Below are positions 1 to 5,316 of a DNA stretch of 5,316 nt, one piece after another. Made by a program: the position numbers and the translations under genes. Below the pieces are notes generated by a model. The model was given only the letters and a program-made list of their open reading frames with translations, had not been told where the DNA came from and made no database searches. Each line of letters starts with the position of its first letter. Within the stretch, counting starts at the first letter, position 1. The DNA is from Comamonadaceae bacterium. Lineage in GTDB: Bacteria > Pseudomonadota > Gammaproteobacteria > Burkholderiales > Burkholderiaceae_C. The stretch spans positions 1-5,316 of the forward strand of contig CANCCE010000195.1 of the NCBI GenBank assembly GCA_947374505.1. Reading direction: 5' to 3'.

Positions 1-343
1 GTCGCACAAACAACTCGTCCCAGCCCATGCGGCCGTCCGGTGTGGACTCCCAGGTTTTGCCGGTCAGGCAACAACCGTGAATCAACACCAGCGGACGACG
101 CACCGCGTCAACCGGCACCTGGTAACGCACATACATCTGCTCAACCGCAATCGTTCCGGCCGGCGCATAGGCCGGCAAGAGGGACAAATTGTTAGAGCTG
201 ACGTTGCGGCCACCAACAAAAAAGCTGCCCTGTTTGGCAATGCTCAGCGGACCTTCAGCCAGATGTTGTGCACCGGGTGCAGCGCACCCACCCAAGCCGA
301 GCATGGCCGCAGCCAGCACCCACATCGCAGTGATTTTTGTCAT
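1..343 (-). CDS. Predicted lipoprotein, alpha/beta hydrolase (3' end outside window)
   Basis: Only the first 114 codons are inside the window; the gene continues past the left edge. It begins with a short hydrophobic signal peptide ending in a lipobox, Leu-Gly-Gly-Cys at residues 17-20, so the mature protein should be lipidated on Cys20 and anchored in the envelope. After a Ser/Asn-rich linker comes the first core strand of an alpha/beta hydrolase, LVLIHG at residues 85-90. It is followed by CCLTGKTWE, the oxyanion-hole region seen in secreted esterase/lipase-like hydrolases, and PDGRMGWDE at 102-110. The nucleophile elbow and the rest of the triad lie outside the window, so activity cannot be judged. 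The ATG at 343 is chosen because AAGGAG lies 5 nt upstream; a second ATG at codon 7 has no such site and would cut into the signal peptide. It starts 12 bp after the preceding hydrolase gene stops, which suggests co-transcription. Family call fairly secure; substrate unknown. Confidence 0.82.
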   Translation of the reverse strand, partial: MTKITAMWVLAAAMLGLGGCAAPGAQHLAEGPLSIAKQGSFFVGGRNVSSNNLSLLPAYAPAGTIAVEQMYVRYQVPVDAVRRPLVLIHGCCLTGKTWESTPDGRMGWDELFVR

Positions 344-348
344 CTTGT

Positions 349-354
349 CTCCTT
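349..354 (-). promoter_or_regulatory. Strong Shine-Dalgarno site of the lipoprotein hydrolase
   Basis: On the minus strand AAGGAG sits 5 nt before the ATG at 343, inside the 12-bp gap behind the upstream gene's TAA (358-356). It is the best ribosome-binding site in the window. It fixes the lipoprotein's start, and indicates that this gene can be translated independently of the gene before it. Confidence 0.8.
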
Positions 355-355
355 T

Positions 356-1183
356 TTACGAGGCCATTGAGATCGCCATCATCGCATCAGTTTCCGGCCC
401 GGGTCGCGACATCAGATGCTCGCTCAAAAATCCCAGCGTTCGCTCCTGGGCCAGTCGCGCGGACGGTGCATCGTAGGCTTGGCGCCGTTCAGCGTTGAAG
501 CCGTAGCGGGCGTCATACACATACGATTCAACCGCCGGCTGTTGCGCCACAAAACTCCCCACCGTGATCTCCGAAATCCAACGGTTATCCCTCGGAAAAT
601 GCGCCATCACCGGGCAACGAGGTTGGCGTTTAGCCTCTTCGGCCAAGGTCATGCCACCGCCGTAATAACTGACTGCGGCGCTGACACCCGCCAATTGGCT
701 GGCGGCGCGCCAGGCGAGTAAGCCGCCCCAGCAATAGCCCACCAAGCCCACACCACCGGTCAAGGTGTTCAGTTGTCCATGCTCAATGGCCGCTTGAATG
801 TCGAGCATGACTTTGTCGGAGGGCATCGGTTCGACAGGCCTCACCAGATGCCAGCCGCGGGTCGACCTGTCGAGCTCGTGGCGAAAGCCAAAGTCAGCGC
901 CGTAAACGCCACGGTTGTAGGTTGCAGGCACGATCGCCAGGTAACCGAGTGCTGCGAATTTTTCAGCGACGGCACGCCAAGGCGCACCGATTTTGAATCG
1001 CTCCGGTTTAACCCGCTCTTTCCGACCCATCGTTTGAATTGACTCACCATGCAGGCGTTGGTCCATCTCCTGCAAGATCACGACTGCCGCCCGCGCCGGC
1101 TCGAGCGGAGTCGCGACGTATGCGGGAAACTCAAAGCTGTCACTCGCCGTCAGACTGATGTAGTCACCCAAAGTCTTTTTCAT
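356..1183 (-). CDS. Dienelactone hydrolase family protein with His-to-Tyr change at the expected triad site
   Basis: A 275-residue alpha/beta hydrolase of the dienelactone hydrolase (DLH) family, which usually cleaves small cyclic esters or related compounds in the cytoplasm using a Cys-Asp-His triad. No signal peptide is visible. The QE pair after the first core strand is at 38-39, the nucleophile elbow GYCWGG at 149-154 (Cys151), and the acid candidate Asp199 is in HFPRDNRW. The usual (G)HGFN motif that supplies the histidine reads RYGFN here, with Tyr227 in its place. The C151-D199 spacing equals that of the classical enzyme (Cys123-Asp171), and Tyr227 falls close to the position of His202. 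About 20 extra, mostly polar residues lie between the QE pair and the RAVAEKFAALGY helix (roughly 41-68), making the protein longer than the usual 230-250. The ATG at 1183 has only a weak upstream site (GGACAAGG). The gene lies 47 bp after the synthase and 12 bp before the lipoprotein hydrolase. Family call secure; activity doubtful; substrate unknown. Confidence 0.88.
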   Translation of the reverse strand: MKKTLGDYISLTASDSFEFPAYVATPLEPARAAVVILQEMDQRLHGESIQTMGRKERVKPERFKIGAPWRAVAEKFAALGYLAIVPATYNRGVYGADFGFRHELDRSTRGWHLVRPVEPMPSDKVMLDIQAAIEHGQLNTLTGGVGLVGYCWGGLLAWRAASQLAGVSAAVSYYGGGMTLAEEAKRQPRCPVMAHFPRDNRWISEITVGSFVAQQPAVESYVYDARYGFNAERRQAYDAPSARLAQERTLGFLSEHLMSRPGPETDAMMAISMAS

Positions 1184-1230
1184 ACCTTGTCCATACTTTT
1201 TAACTTTAACGAACTTGTTTCAAGCGGGCG
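1184..1230. other. Short gap between synthase and hydrolase genes
   Basis: This 47-bp spacer holds no convincing hairpin followed by a T run in the minus-strand direction, so nothing visible would stop transcription from the synthase into the DLH gene. A four-codon ATG frame (1194-1180, minus) ends in a TGA overlapping the DLH start codon; I consider that accidental. A loose TTGAAA box (1223-1218) has no good -10 partner. Confidence 0.5.
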
Positions 1231-3213
1231 TCAAGAGACGCTCAGCACGGAACGGGCCGTCCTTTTCAAAGCCCCCATCCAGCGCGGCTTGGACTGGACG
1301 ACCGGATCGAACTGGCCTGAGAACAAAAACTGAATCAAGGCCTCGCGCTGAGCCGGGCTGTCGGCCAAGATGTGCGCCACGGCCATCAACCCACCGTCTT
1401 GCCTGCTTTGCCGCTGGAGTCGCAAACCGATGGCCACGCCTGCGATCTCCAGCGACATGCGCTCAGGCAACGGCTGCGCGCTGCGCCACACAAACCGCAG
1501 GCCGTTGGCACTCATGTCAACCACCTGCACCGGGTGGACTTGGTAGGGCGTCAGTGGCTGATGGCTGTCTTGCGGCTCGTAGGAGCTGACGTTGAGCGTC
1601 GCATTGATCTGGAAACGCTCCTCTGAGCGCAAGCGCGGGCGGTCCTGCACCAACACCAACGCAATCAAAAAATGAAGCAGATTGAAGACACCCAAAAAAA
1701 TCAACCACGGCGTTGCCAAATCAGTTGACGCCACTTGCTGGCTGACCCAGCCGGCATGCACAATCGCCACCAGCGTCAACACGGCAAGGCCCAAGATAAT
1801 GCGGAACATCAAGCTGTCAGACGAGGCGCTGATCTGCGAACCCTTGGGGGTTACTTTAAAGACCGTGCTGCCCACCCTGAACATGCCCGCCAGCGCTGAA
1901 CGGGCCATGCGCACCGCCATCACCATCGACACCGCCGTTGAAATAACCGGGCTAAAACGCCCACGGCTGATCCAGCTCAAGCAGGACAGGTTGACGACCA
2001 CCGTCGGCAACAACAGCATGTACAAATCCGATGTTTGCTCTATCCAGATGATGTTCAACCCAGTCAACAAGCAGACCACTGGTGCCAGCATCATCGCCAA
2101 ATTAAAGAAAGGGTTGATGAGCCAGTAAAACGGCATGAACAACACGCGCTGCATCAGCGTGAGCCGGGGATTGAGCAGCGGACCGTCCGACAAAAACATG
2201 ATCTCAATCGCGCCCTTGCACCAGCGGTCGCGCTGAATGAAAAAAGCGTCAATCGACTCGGCCGCCAGACCGACTGACAGCTGTCGGTTCAGGTACTGTG
2301 TCTTCCAGTTTTTGCCTAATAGCTTAAGTGTTGTCAGCAGGTCTTCAGTGATGCTCTCTGTCGGGAAGCCACCGATTTCGCGAATGGCTTCGGTCCGCAA
2401 CATGGCACAAGAGCCGCAGTAAAAAGCACAATCCCAAGCATCACGTCCGGGCTGAATCTCCCGGAAAAAAAGCGCTTGTTCGTCGGCCACACCGCCGCCC
2501 AAGCCGAGATTTTGCTGGACCATGTCCGGGTTGTAAAAAGTTTGTGGTGTCTGCAGCACGGCCAAGCGCGGGTCTGCAAAAAACGGCAAGGTGGCACGCA
2601 CAAAATCACGGTGCGCCGCAAAGTCAGCGTCCATCGTGACGATGAAGTCAGCCGTGGTCAGCGCCAGCGAATGGTTCAGGTTGCCGGCCTTGGCATGCGC
2701 GTGCTCTGGTCGTGTCACGTACTCCACTTGCCAAACCCGGCAGCGTTCTTCCAGCCAAGGGCGATTGCCATCGTCCAGCACCTTGACGCGCAGGCCCGGA
2801 CAGTCCACCGCCTTGGCGGCCAGCACGGACTTTTCGAGCACCTCGAAAGGCTCCCTGTAAGTCGGTATCCATATTTCAACGCTGGGCTGTTGGTCATTGT
2901 TGGCGGCTGTGACAGCCGCGGTTGGTATCGGCCGCACAGGCGTACGGCTCAGGCTCAGCCAAAAGGTGCCTGACTCCAGCAACGCCAAGGTCTCGATCAC
3001 CAAATAGACCCAAGCAGGCCAAGTCTCGGGACCTACGCCCTGCGGCAGCGTGCACGTGAAGCGCCACAGCAAATAGATGCCGTTGGCAGCCATCACGCCC
3101 CAACACACCAGGCGCCGATTGCTGGCATCTTGCGGGTTGAGGGTGGACAAGCCCCAAGCGCCCAGCCCGAGCACCGCGCACAGCGCGATCAGGTTCCAGA
3201 CTTCAGAAAACAT
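1231..3213 (-). CDS. BcsA-like family 2 glycosyltransferase with C-terminal PilZ domain (processive polysaccharide synthase)
   Basis: A 660-residue inner-membrane synthase that should elongate a polysaccharide from a nucleotide sugar on the cytoplasmic side and thread it through its own membrane channel. Three hydrophobic segments (about 5-25, 35-54, 66-88) precede the GT-A domain. That domain has DDG at 147-149, DAD at 195-197 (metal and nucleotide-sugar binding), FYCGS at 264-268, TED at 289-291 (catalytic base Asp291) and QRDRW at 327-331 (acceptor site). More membrane segments follow (about 355-390, 395-415, 470-490, 501-522). The loop FKVTPKG at 452-458 matches the FxVTxK gating loop of bacterial cellulose synthase. 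The C-terminal PilZ domain has RSEER at 529-533 and DMSANG at 566-571, matching the RxxxR and DxSxxG c-di-GMP-binding motifs, so allosteric activation by c-di-GMP is expected. It is shorter than most BcsA proteins. The ATG at 3213 overlaps the adaptor gene's end and has no clear Shine-Dalgarno site, suggesting coupled translation. No BcsB/C/Z is encoded in the window, so cellulose as product is unproven. Confidence 0.93.
   Translation of the reverse strand: MFSEVWNLIALCAVLGLGAWGLSTLNPQDASNRRLVCWGVMAANGIYLLWRFTCTLPQGVGPETWPAWVYLVIETLALLESGTFWLSLSRTPVRPIPTAAVTAANNDQQPSVEIWIPTYREPFEVLEKSVLAAKAVDCPGLRVKVLDDGNRPWLEERCRVWQVEYVTRPEHAHAKAGNLNHSLALTTADFIVTMDADFAAHRDFVRATLPFFADPRLAVLQTPQTFYNPDMVQQNLGLGGGVADEQALFFREIQPGRDAWDCAFYCGSCAMLRTEAIREIGGFPTESITEDLLTTLKLLGKNWKTQYLNRQLSVGLAAESIDAFFIQRDRWCKGAIEIMFLSDGPLLNPRLTLMQRVLFMPFYWLINPFFNLAMMLAPVVCLLTGLNIIWIEQTSDLYMLLLPTVVVNLSCLSWISRGRFSPVISTAVSMVMAVRMARSALAGMFRVGSTVFKVTPKGSQISASSDSLMFRIILGLAVLTLVAIVHAGWVSQQVASTDLATPWLIFLGVFNLLHFLIALVLVQDRPRLRSEERFQINATLNVSSYEPQDSHQPLTPYQVHPVQVVDMSANGLRFVWRSAQPLPERMSLEIAGVAIGLRLQRQSRQDGGLMAVAHILADSPAQREALIQFLFSGQFDPVVQSKPRWMGALKRTARSVLSVS
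3203..3213 (-). other. 11-bp gene overlap, probable translational coupling
   Basis: The synthase ATG (3213-3211) lies inside the last codons of the adaptor gene, whose TGA is at 3205-3203. With no good Shine-Dalgarno site before the synthase start, ribosomes finishing the adaptor probably re-initiate here. That would tie synthase levels to adaptor levels, as expected for two parts of one membrane complex. The overlap is seen directly; coupling is inferred. Confidence 0.6.
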
Positions 3214-4339
3214 CGGCTAAAAAGCTGGCCGAGCGCATCATCCACTCCGATCCGCGCGGCAATTGAGCGTGTACTTTTTGGCCCGACATGCAGTTGGATT
3301 CCTGCTTGATGCGCTGGGTAAAAGTCGCGTCAGGCTCGACCCAGACGCGGGCGTTGTTGTCGAGATCGCGGCCATCTGACTTCACCGCCAGCGACTGCTT
3401 GGGGCTGCTGCCATAGACCGGGTAAATCCGGCTGATCTTGCCGCCGTAAAAGTTCCATTCACCGGCCACCCGAAAAGAAATAGGCTCGCCCACACGGTAG
3501 TCTTTCAAGTCGCTGACCGGCACGCTCAAGTCAACGAAGGATTGGCTGCACAGCACGTAATGTGCGATCAAATCGCCGGGCGCTAAAAACGCGCCTTCGG
3601 TGACAAACGGCCCCATCAGCAAACCTTGTCCGGGCGTGCGAACACCCGCCAGCGGCTGCGCACCAGACATACCCGCTGGCTGCAAGCTGCTGGTCCAAAA
3701 CTCCAGCTCGCTGATGCGCAAGCGGACTTCATCTAGCTTTTGCTGCGTGGCGCTGACATCGGAGCCGCCAGCGCGTTCGCCCATGAATCCATTTTGAGTC
3801 AGTGCGGTCAGGTTGTTTTTAGCCCGGCTGGCGTTGGCCGTGGCAATATCGCGCGCCACCTGGGTGCTTTCGCTGCGCAGCTTGACGATGTCCAGTTGCG
3901 CGGGGCTGATGAACCCCCGCTCGGTCAAGTCTTGCTGACGCTTGAGTTCGCGGCTGTCGCTGGCCAAATCCAGATCTGCCCGACGCAAGTCGCCTTGACG
4001 AGCGACGAGTTCGAGTTGCAGGCGTTGCTTCTCGTCACTCACAAAACTGCCAGCCCGCTTAGTGAGCATGCGCTCTTGCTCGCGCAAAGCCAGCAGTTGG
4101 TCCGCCAACCGCGTTTTCAGCGTGACGATGGTTTGCGGACTGTCTTCAAACAGACCCGTCGCGCTGTGGTTGAGTTTCAGCACCACCGCCTCAACCGGCG
4201 ATCGCAACTCGACCATGGGCGCGTTGACCATCGCTTGTGCCGGATAGCGGTTGAACAGCCGCGGAATGAGAAGCAAACCGAGGGCGAAGAAAAGGGCGAC
4301 GATTAAAGATTTACGAAGCATGGTCAAGAATCTCAGCAT
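3203..4339 (-). CDS. HlyD/membrane-fusion-type periplasmic adaptor subunit
   Basis: A 378-residue protein with one N-terminal membrane segment (about 11-26, followed by R27 and R31) and a large periplasmic part. The order fits the HlyD/RND-adaptor family: first lipoyl-like half (about 43-74, with ELRSPVEAVVLKL), a long charged alpha-helical hairpin (about 75-215, including GFISPAQLD at 142-150), second lipoyl-like half (about 233-262, with GPFVTEGAFLAPGDLI), then a beta-barrel region (about 268-360, with YRVGEPISFRV). Such proteins bridge an inner-membrane transporter or synthase to the periplasm or an outer-membrane channel. Overlap with the synthase gene suggests it is that enzyme's partner, replacing BcsB or the HlyD-like half of Alg44. 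Cys264 and Cys349 are its only cysteines and could form a periplasmic disulfide. The ATG at 4339 lacks an obvious ribosome site; ATG at codon 7 (4321) is an equally possible start and keeps the membrane segment. No transporter or outer-membrane channel is encoded nearby. Confidence 0.87.
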   Translation of the reverse strand: MLRFLTMLRKSLIVALFFALGLLLIPRLFNRYPAQAMVNAPMVELRSPVEAVVLKLNHSATGLFEDSPQTIVTLKTRLADQLLALREQERMLTKRAGSFVSDEKQRLQLELVARQGDLRRADLDLASDSRELKRQQDLTERGFISPAQLDIVKLRSESTQVARDIATANASRAKNNLTALTQNGFMGERAGGSDVSATQQKLDEVRLRISELEFWTSSLQPAGMSGAQPLAGVRTPGQGLLMGPFVTEGAFLAPGDLIAHYVLCSQSFVDLSVPVSDLKDYRVGEPISFRVAGEWNFYGGKISRIYPVYGSSPKQSLAVKSDGRDLDNNARVWVEPDATFTQRIKQESNCMSGQKVHAQLPRGSEWMMRSASFLADVF

Positions 4340-4366
4340 GAGCGGTCATCACAAAAATCACAGCAT

Positions 4367-4437
4367 CAAAATATTAAATAAATTAATATCATTTAAAACT
4401 AGCTTATCATTTGAATCAATTAAATTGTAATATTTTG
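4367..4437. repeat. Spaced 10-bp inverted repeat flanking the AT-rich core
   Basis: CAAAATATTA at 4367-4376 is matched exactly by its reverse complement TAATATTTTG at 4428-4437, with 51 bp between. The two arms bracket the AT-rich core and both candidate promoters. This is the geometry of paired operator half-sites or of a region bound by a bridging nucleoid protein. Seen directly; function inferred. The low sequence complexity raises the chance that it is a coincidence. Confidence 0.45.
4371..4389. repeat. 7-bp palindrome with 5-nt spacer
   Basis: ATATTAA (4371-4377) and TTAATAT (4383-4389) are perfect inverted copies separated by ATAAA. The palindrome overlaps the left arm of the longer spaced repeat and lies just downstream of the candidate leftward -10 box, where a bound repressor would block the adaptor-synthase genes. 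A dimeric regulator site is possible; no known regulator motif is recognised. Confidence 0.4.
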
Positions 4438-4451
4438 TGAATTACTTCACC

Positions 4452-5316
4452 ATGATGCCAATCAACCGTCTGTCCATTACGCTTGTTTTGAGCAGCCTCT
4501 TGGGTGCCGCCATCCCCGCTCAAGTTCAAGCGCAAACGTCTCCGCCAGCCAAAGTCGGCGACAAGCCCAGCTACCACTTTTCACCGGTCAACCAGTACAA
4601 CCTCGAGTTGATGGCGACCTACTGGAACCCGATACTTGATTACGTGTCGGACAAAAGTGGCGTGCCTCTGAACTTGCGTGTGGGCCGCACCTCGGCAGAA
4701 ACAACGGCGACCGTGTTGGCTGGCGAGTCTGACTTTGCCTTCACCAACCACCTGTTCAGCCCAGACCGTGCAAAGTTGGGCTGGAAGGTTTTTGCCAGAC
4801 GCACTGCGCCACCGGTGTCAGGACAAATTGTGGTTCGCGCCCTGTCGCCTATCAAGACCTTGGCTGACCTGGAGGGCAAGACGGTCGCGTTCCCAGGCGC
4901 TGAGGCCTTGGTCGCCTACAAAGTCACGCTGGCGCACTTGATCGAAAAAAAAATCAATATCACCCCCGTCTTTGCCGGCAATCACGACGGTGCATTCAGC
5001 CAAATGCAAGCTGGCAGAGCTGACGCGATGGGCGGGAACTCCCAGCTGGTGGCAGAGTACGCCGTCCGTGAAGACCGCCAGTTTCGGGTGCTTTGGAGTT
5101 CCCCGCCGTTCAACGACTTGGCGCTGATGGCCTCACCCCGGGTGCCGCCGGCCACGGTTCAAGCTGTGGCCAAAGCCTTCCTTGGCATGCACAAAGACCC
5201 GGTCGGCCTGAAAGTGCTAGAGGCCGCCGCCAACGCCGCCCAGGCCAACATACCGCTCACGTTTGTGCCGGGCACTGACGCCGACTACGCCGCCTACCGC
5301 GACTTTTACCGCCGCG
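4452..5316 (+). CDS. PhnD-like periplasmic substrate-binding protein (3' end outside window)
   Basis: An open frame of 288 codons runs off the right edge. It belongs to the PhnD/SsuA/transferrin-like group of periplasmic binding proteins, which deliver phosphonate, phosphite and other small anions to ABC transporters or act as sensor domains. A signal peptide occupies residues 1-27, with VQA before the likely cut and Q28 as mature N-terminus. Family landmarks are FSPVNQYN (33-40), the variable GRTSAETTATVLAGESDFAF segment (69-88), SPIKTLADLEGKTVAF (122-137), FAGNHDGAFSQMQAGRADA (164-182) and the C-terminal DYAAYRDFY (268-276). The family usually ends shortly after that last segment, so only a few codons are probably missing, unless a fused domain follows. 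The Ser/Thr-rich phosphonate-binding stretch expected after the VAF strand (STSG-like) is absent; the sequence there is PGAEALVAYK, so phosphonate as ligand is doubtful. ATG 4452 is followed directly by a second ATG, and GTG 4437 is in frame; none has a good Shine-Dalgarno site. Confidence 0.85.
   Translation, partial: MMPINRLSITLVLSSLLGAAIPAQVQAQTSPPAKVGDKPSYHFSPVNQYNLELMATYWNPILDYVSDKSGVPLNLRVGRTSAETTATVLAGESDFAFTNHLFSPDRAKLGWKVFARRTAPPVSGQIVVRALSPIKTLADLEGKTVAFPGAEALVAYKVTLAHLIEKKINITPVFAGNHDGAFSQMQAGRADAMGGNSQLVAEYAVREDRQFRVLWSSPPFNDLALMASPRVPPATVQAVAKAFLGMHKDPVGLKVLEAAANAAQANIPLTFVPGTDADYAAYRDFYRR

Larger units (their letters stand above)
4340..4451. promoter_or_regulatory. AT-rich divergent intergenic region with promoters for both directions
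   Basis: This 112-bp gap separates the leftward adaptor-synthase genes from the rightward PhnD-like gene and must hold both promoters unless transcription enters from outside. From 4367 to 4436 only 9 of 70 bases are G or C, in sharp contrast to the GC-rich coding DNA around it. Leftward candidate: TTGATT (4419-4414), 17-nt spacer, TTAAAT (4396-4391). Rightward candidate: TTATCA (4404-4409), 18-nt spacer, TAATAT (4428-4433), which would leave a very short leader. Both match sigma-70 consensus only partly and may be chance in such AT-rich DNA. Regulatory function of the gap as a whole is likely; the exact boxes are not secure. Confidence 0.55.

Noticed and set aside
77..476. Two overlapping plus-strand frames at the left edge
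   Set aside because: Both lie opposite the lipoprotein hydrolase and the DLH gene, which have strong family motifs and a good ribosome-binding site.
1183..1192. Tiny upstream frame (ATG at 1194, four codons) overlapping the DLH start
   Set aside because: Too short and without a ribosome site; likely chance, though its stop does overlap the DLH ATG.
1195..1223. Possible separate promoter before the DLH gene (TTGAAA on the minus strand)
   Set aside because: No acceptable -10 box at 16-18 nt spacing; the nearest AT-rich hexamers match poorly and sit too close to the start codon.
1682..2128. Open frame of 148 codons on the plus strand opposite the synthase membrane region
   Set aside because: Its Lys/Thr/Ile-rich translation mirrors antisense hydrophobic codons; no start signal or domain.
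2476..2973. Open frame of 165 codons on the plus strand opposite the synthase
   Set aside because: It overlaps the catalytic core of the synthase (DDG, DxD region) in antisense and shows no family signature.
1231..3213. Naming the synthase bcsA and calling the cluster a cellulose operon
   Set aside because: The catalytic and PilZ motifs fit, but the partner gene is a HlyD-type adaptor and no bcsB, bcsC or bcsZ is visible, so the polymer cannot be assigned.
3740..4306. Long open frame (188 codons) on the plus strand opposite the adaptor gene
   Set aside because: It is antisense to a clear HlyD-type protein, has no ribosome site and no recognisable domain, and is explained by GC-rich codon structure on the other strand.

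Overview
The window reads as chromosomal DNA of a betaproteobacterium, most likely Burkholderiales and plausibly Comamonadaceae (Rhodoferax/Polaromonas-like). This rests on the moderately high GC of the coding DNA, the codon usage and the style of the proteins; no taxonomic marker gene is present, so the assignment is an inference. Almost all of the window is coding. There are no RNA genes, insertion sequences, CRISPR arrays or recognisable terminators.

Layout: four genes run leftward on the minus strand and look like one transcription unit, read from right to left. (1) A membrane-anchored periplasmic adaptor of the HlyD/membrane-fusion type (4339-3203). (2) A BcsA-like family 2 processive glycosyltransferase with a C-terminal PilZ domain (3213-1231), whose start overlaps the adaptor's end by 11 bp. 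(3) A dienelactone-hydrolase-family protein (1183-356), 47 bp further on. (4) A predicted lipoprotein alpha/beta hydrolase that starts 12 bp after gene 3 and runs off the left edge (343 to <1). To the right, across a very AT-rich 112-bp divergent intergenic region, a PhnD-like periplasmic substrate-binding protein is read rightward from 4452 and leaves the window, probably only a few codons before its end.

Interpretation: the core is a two-gene exopolysaccharide synthesis and export module. The synthase carries every catalytic signature of cellulose-synthase-like enzymes (DDG, DxD, TED, QxxRW), the FxVTxK gating loop, and a PilZ domain with an RxxxR...DxSxxG c-di-GMP-binding signature. No BcsB, BcsZ or BcsC is encoded here; a HlyD-like adaptor takes the place normally held by BcsB. 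This resembles the adaptor-plus-synthase logic of the rhizobial BgsBA mixed-linkage beta-glucan system and of alginate Alg8/Alg44 more than a standard bcs operon. The polymer made cannot be read from sequence.

The two downstream hydrolases may act on the polymer or its substituents, or may simply be co-transcribed. The dienelactone-hydrolase homologue has Tyr where the family has its catalytic His. The divergent PhnD-like protein could be a ligand-sensing partner or an unrelated uptake component.
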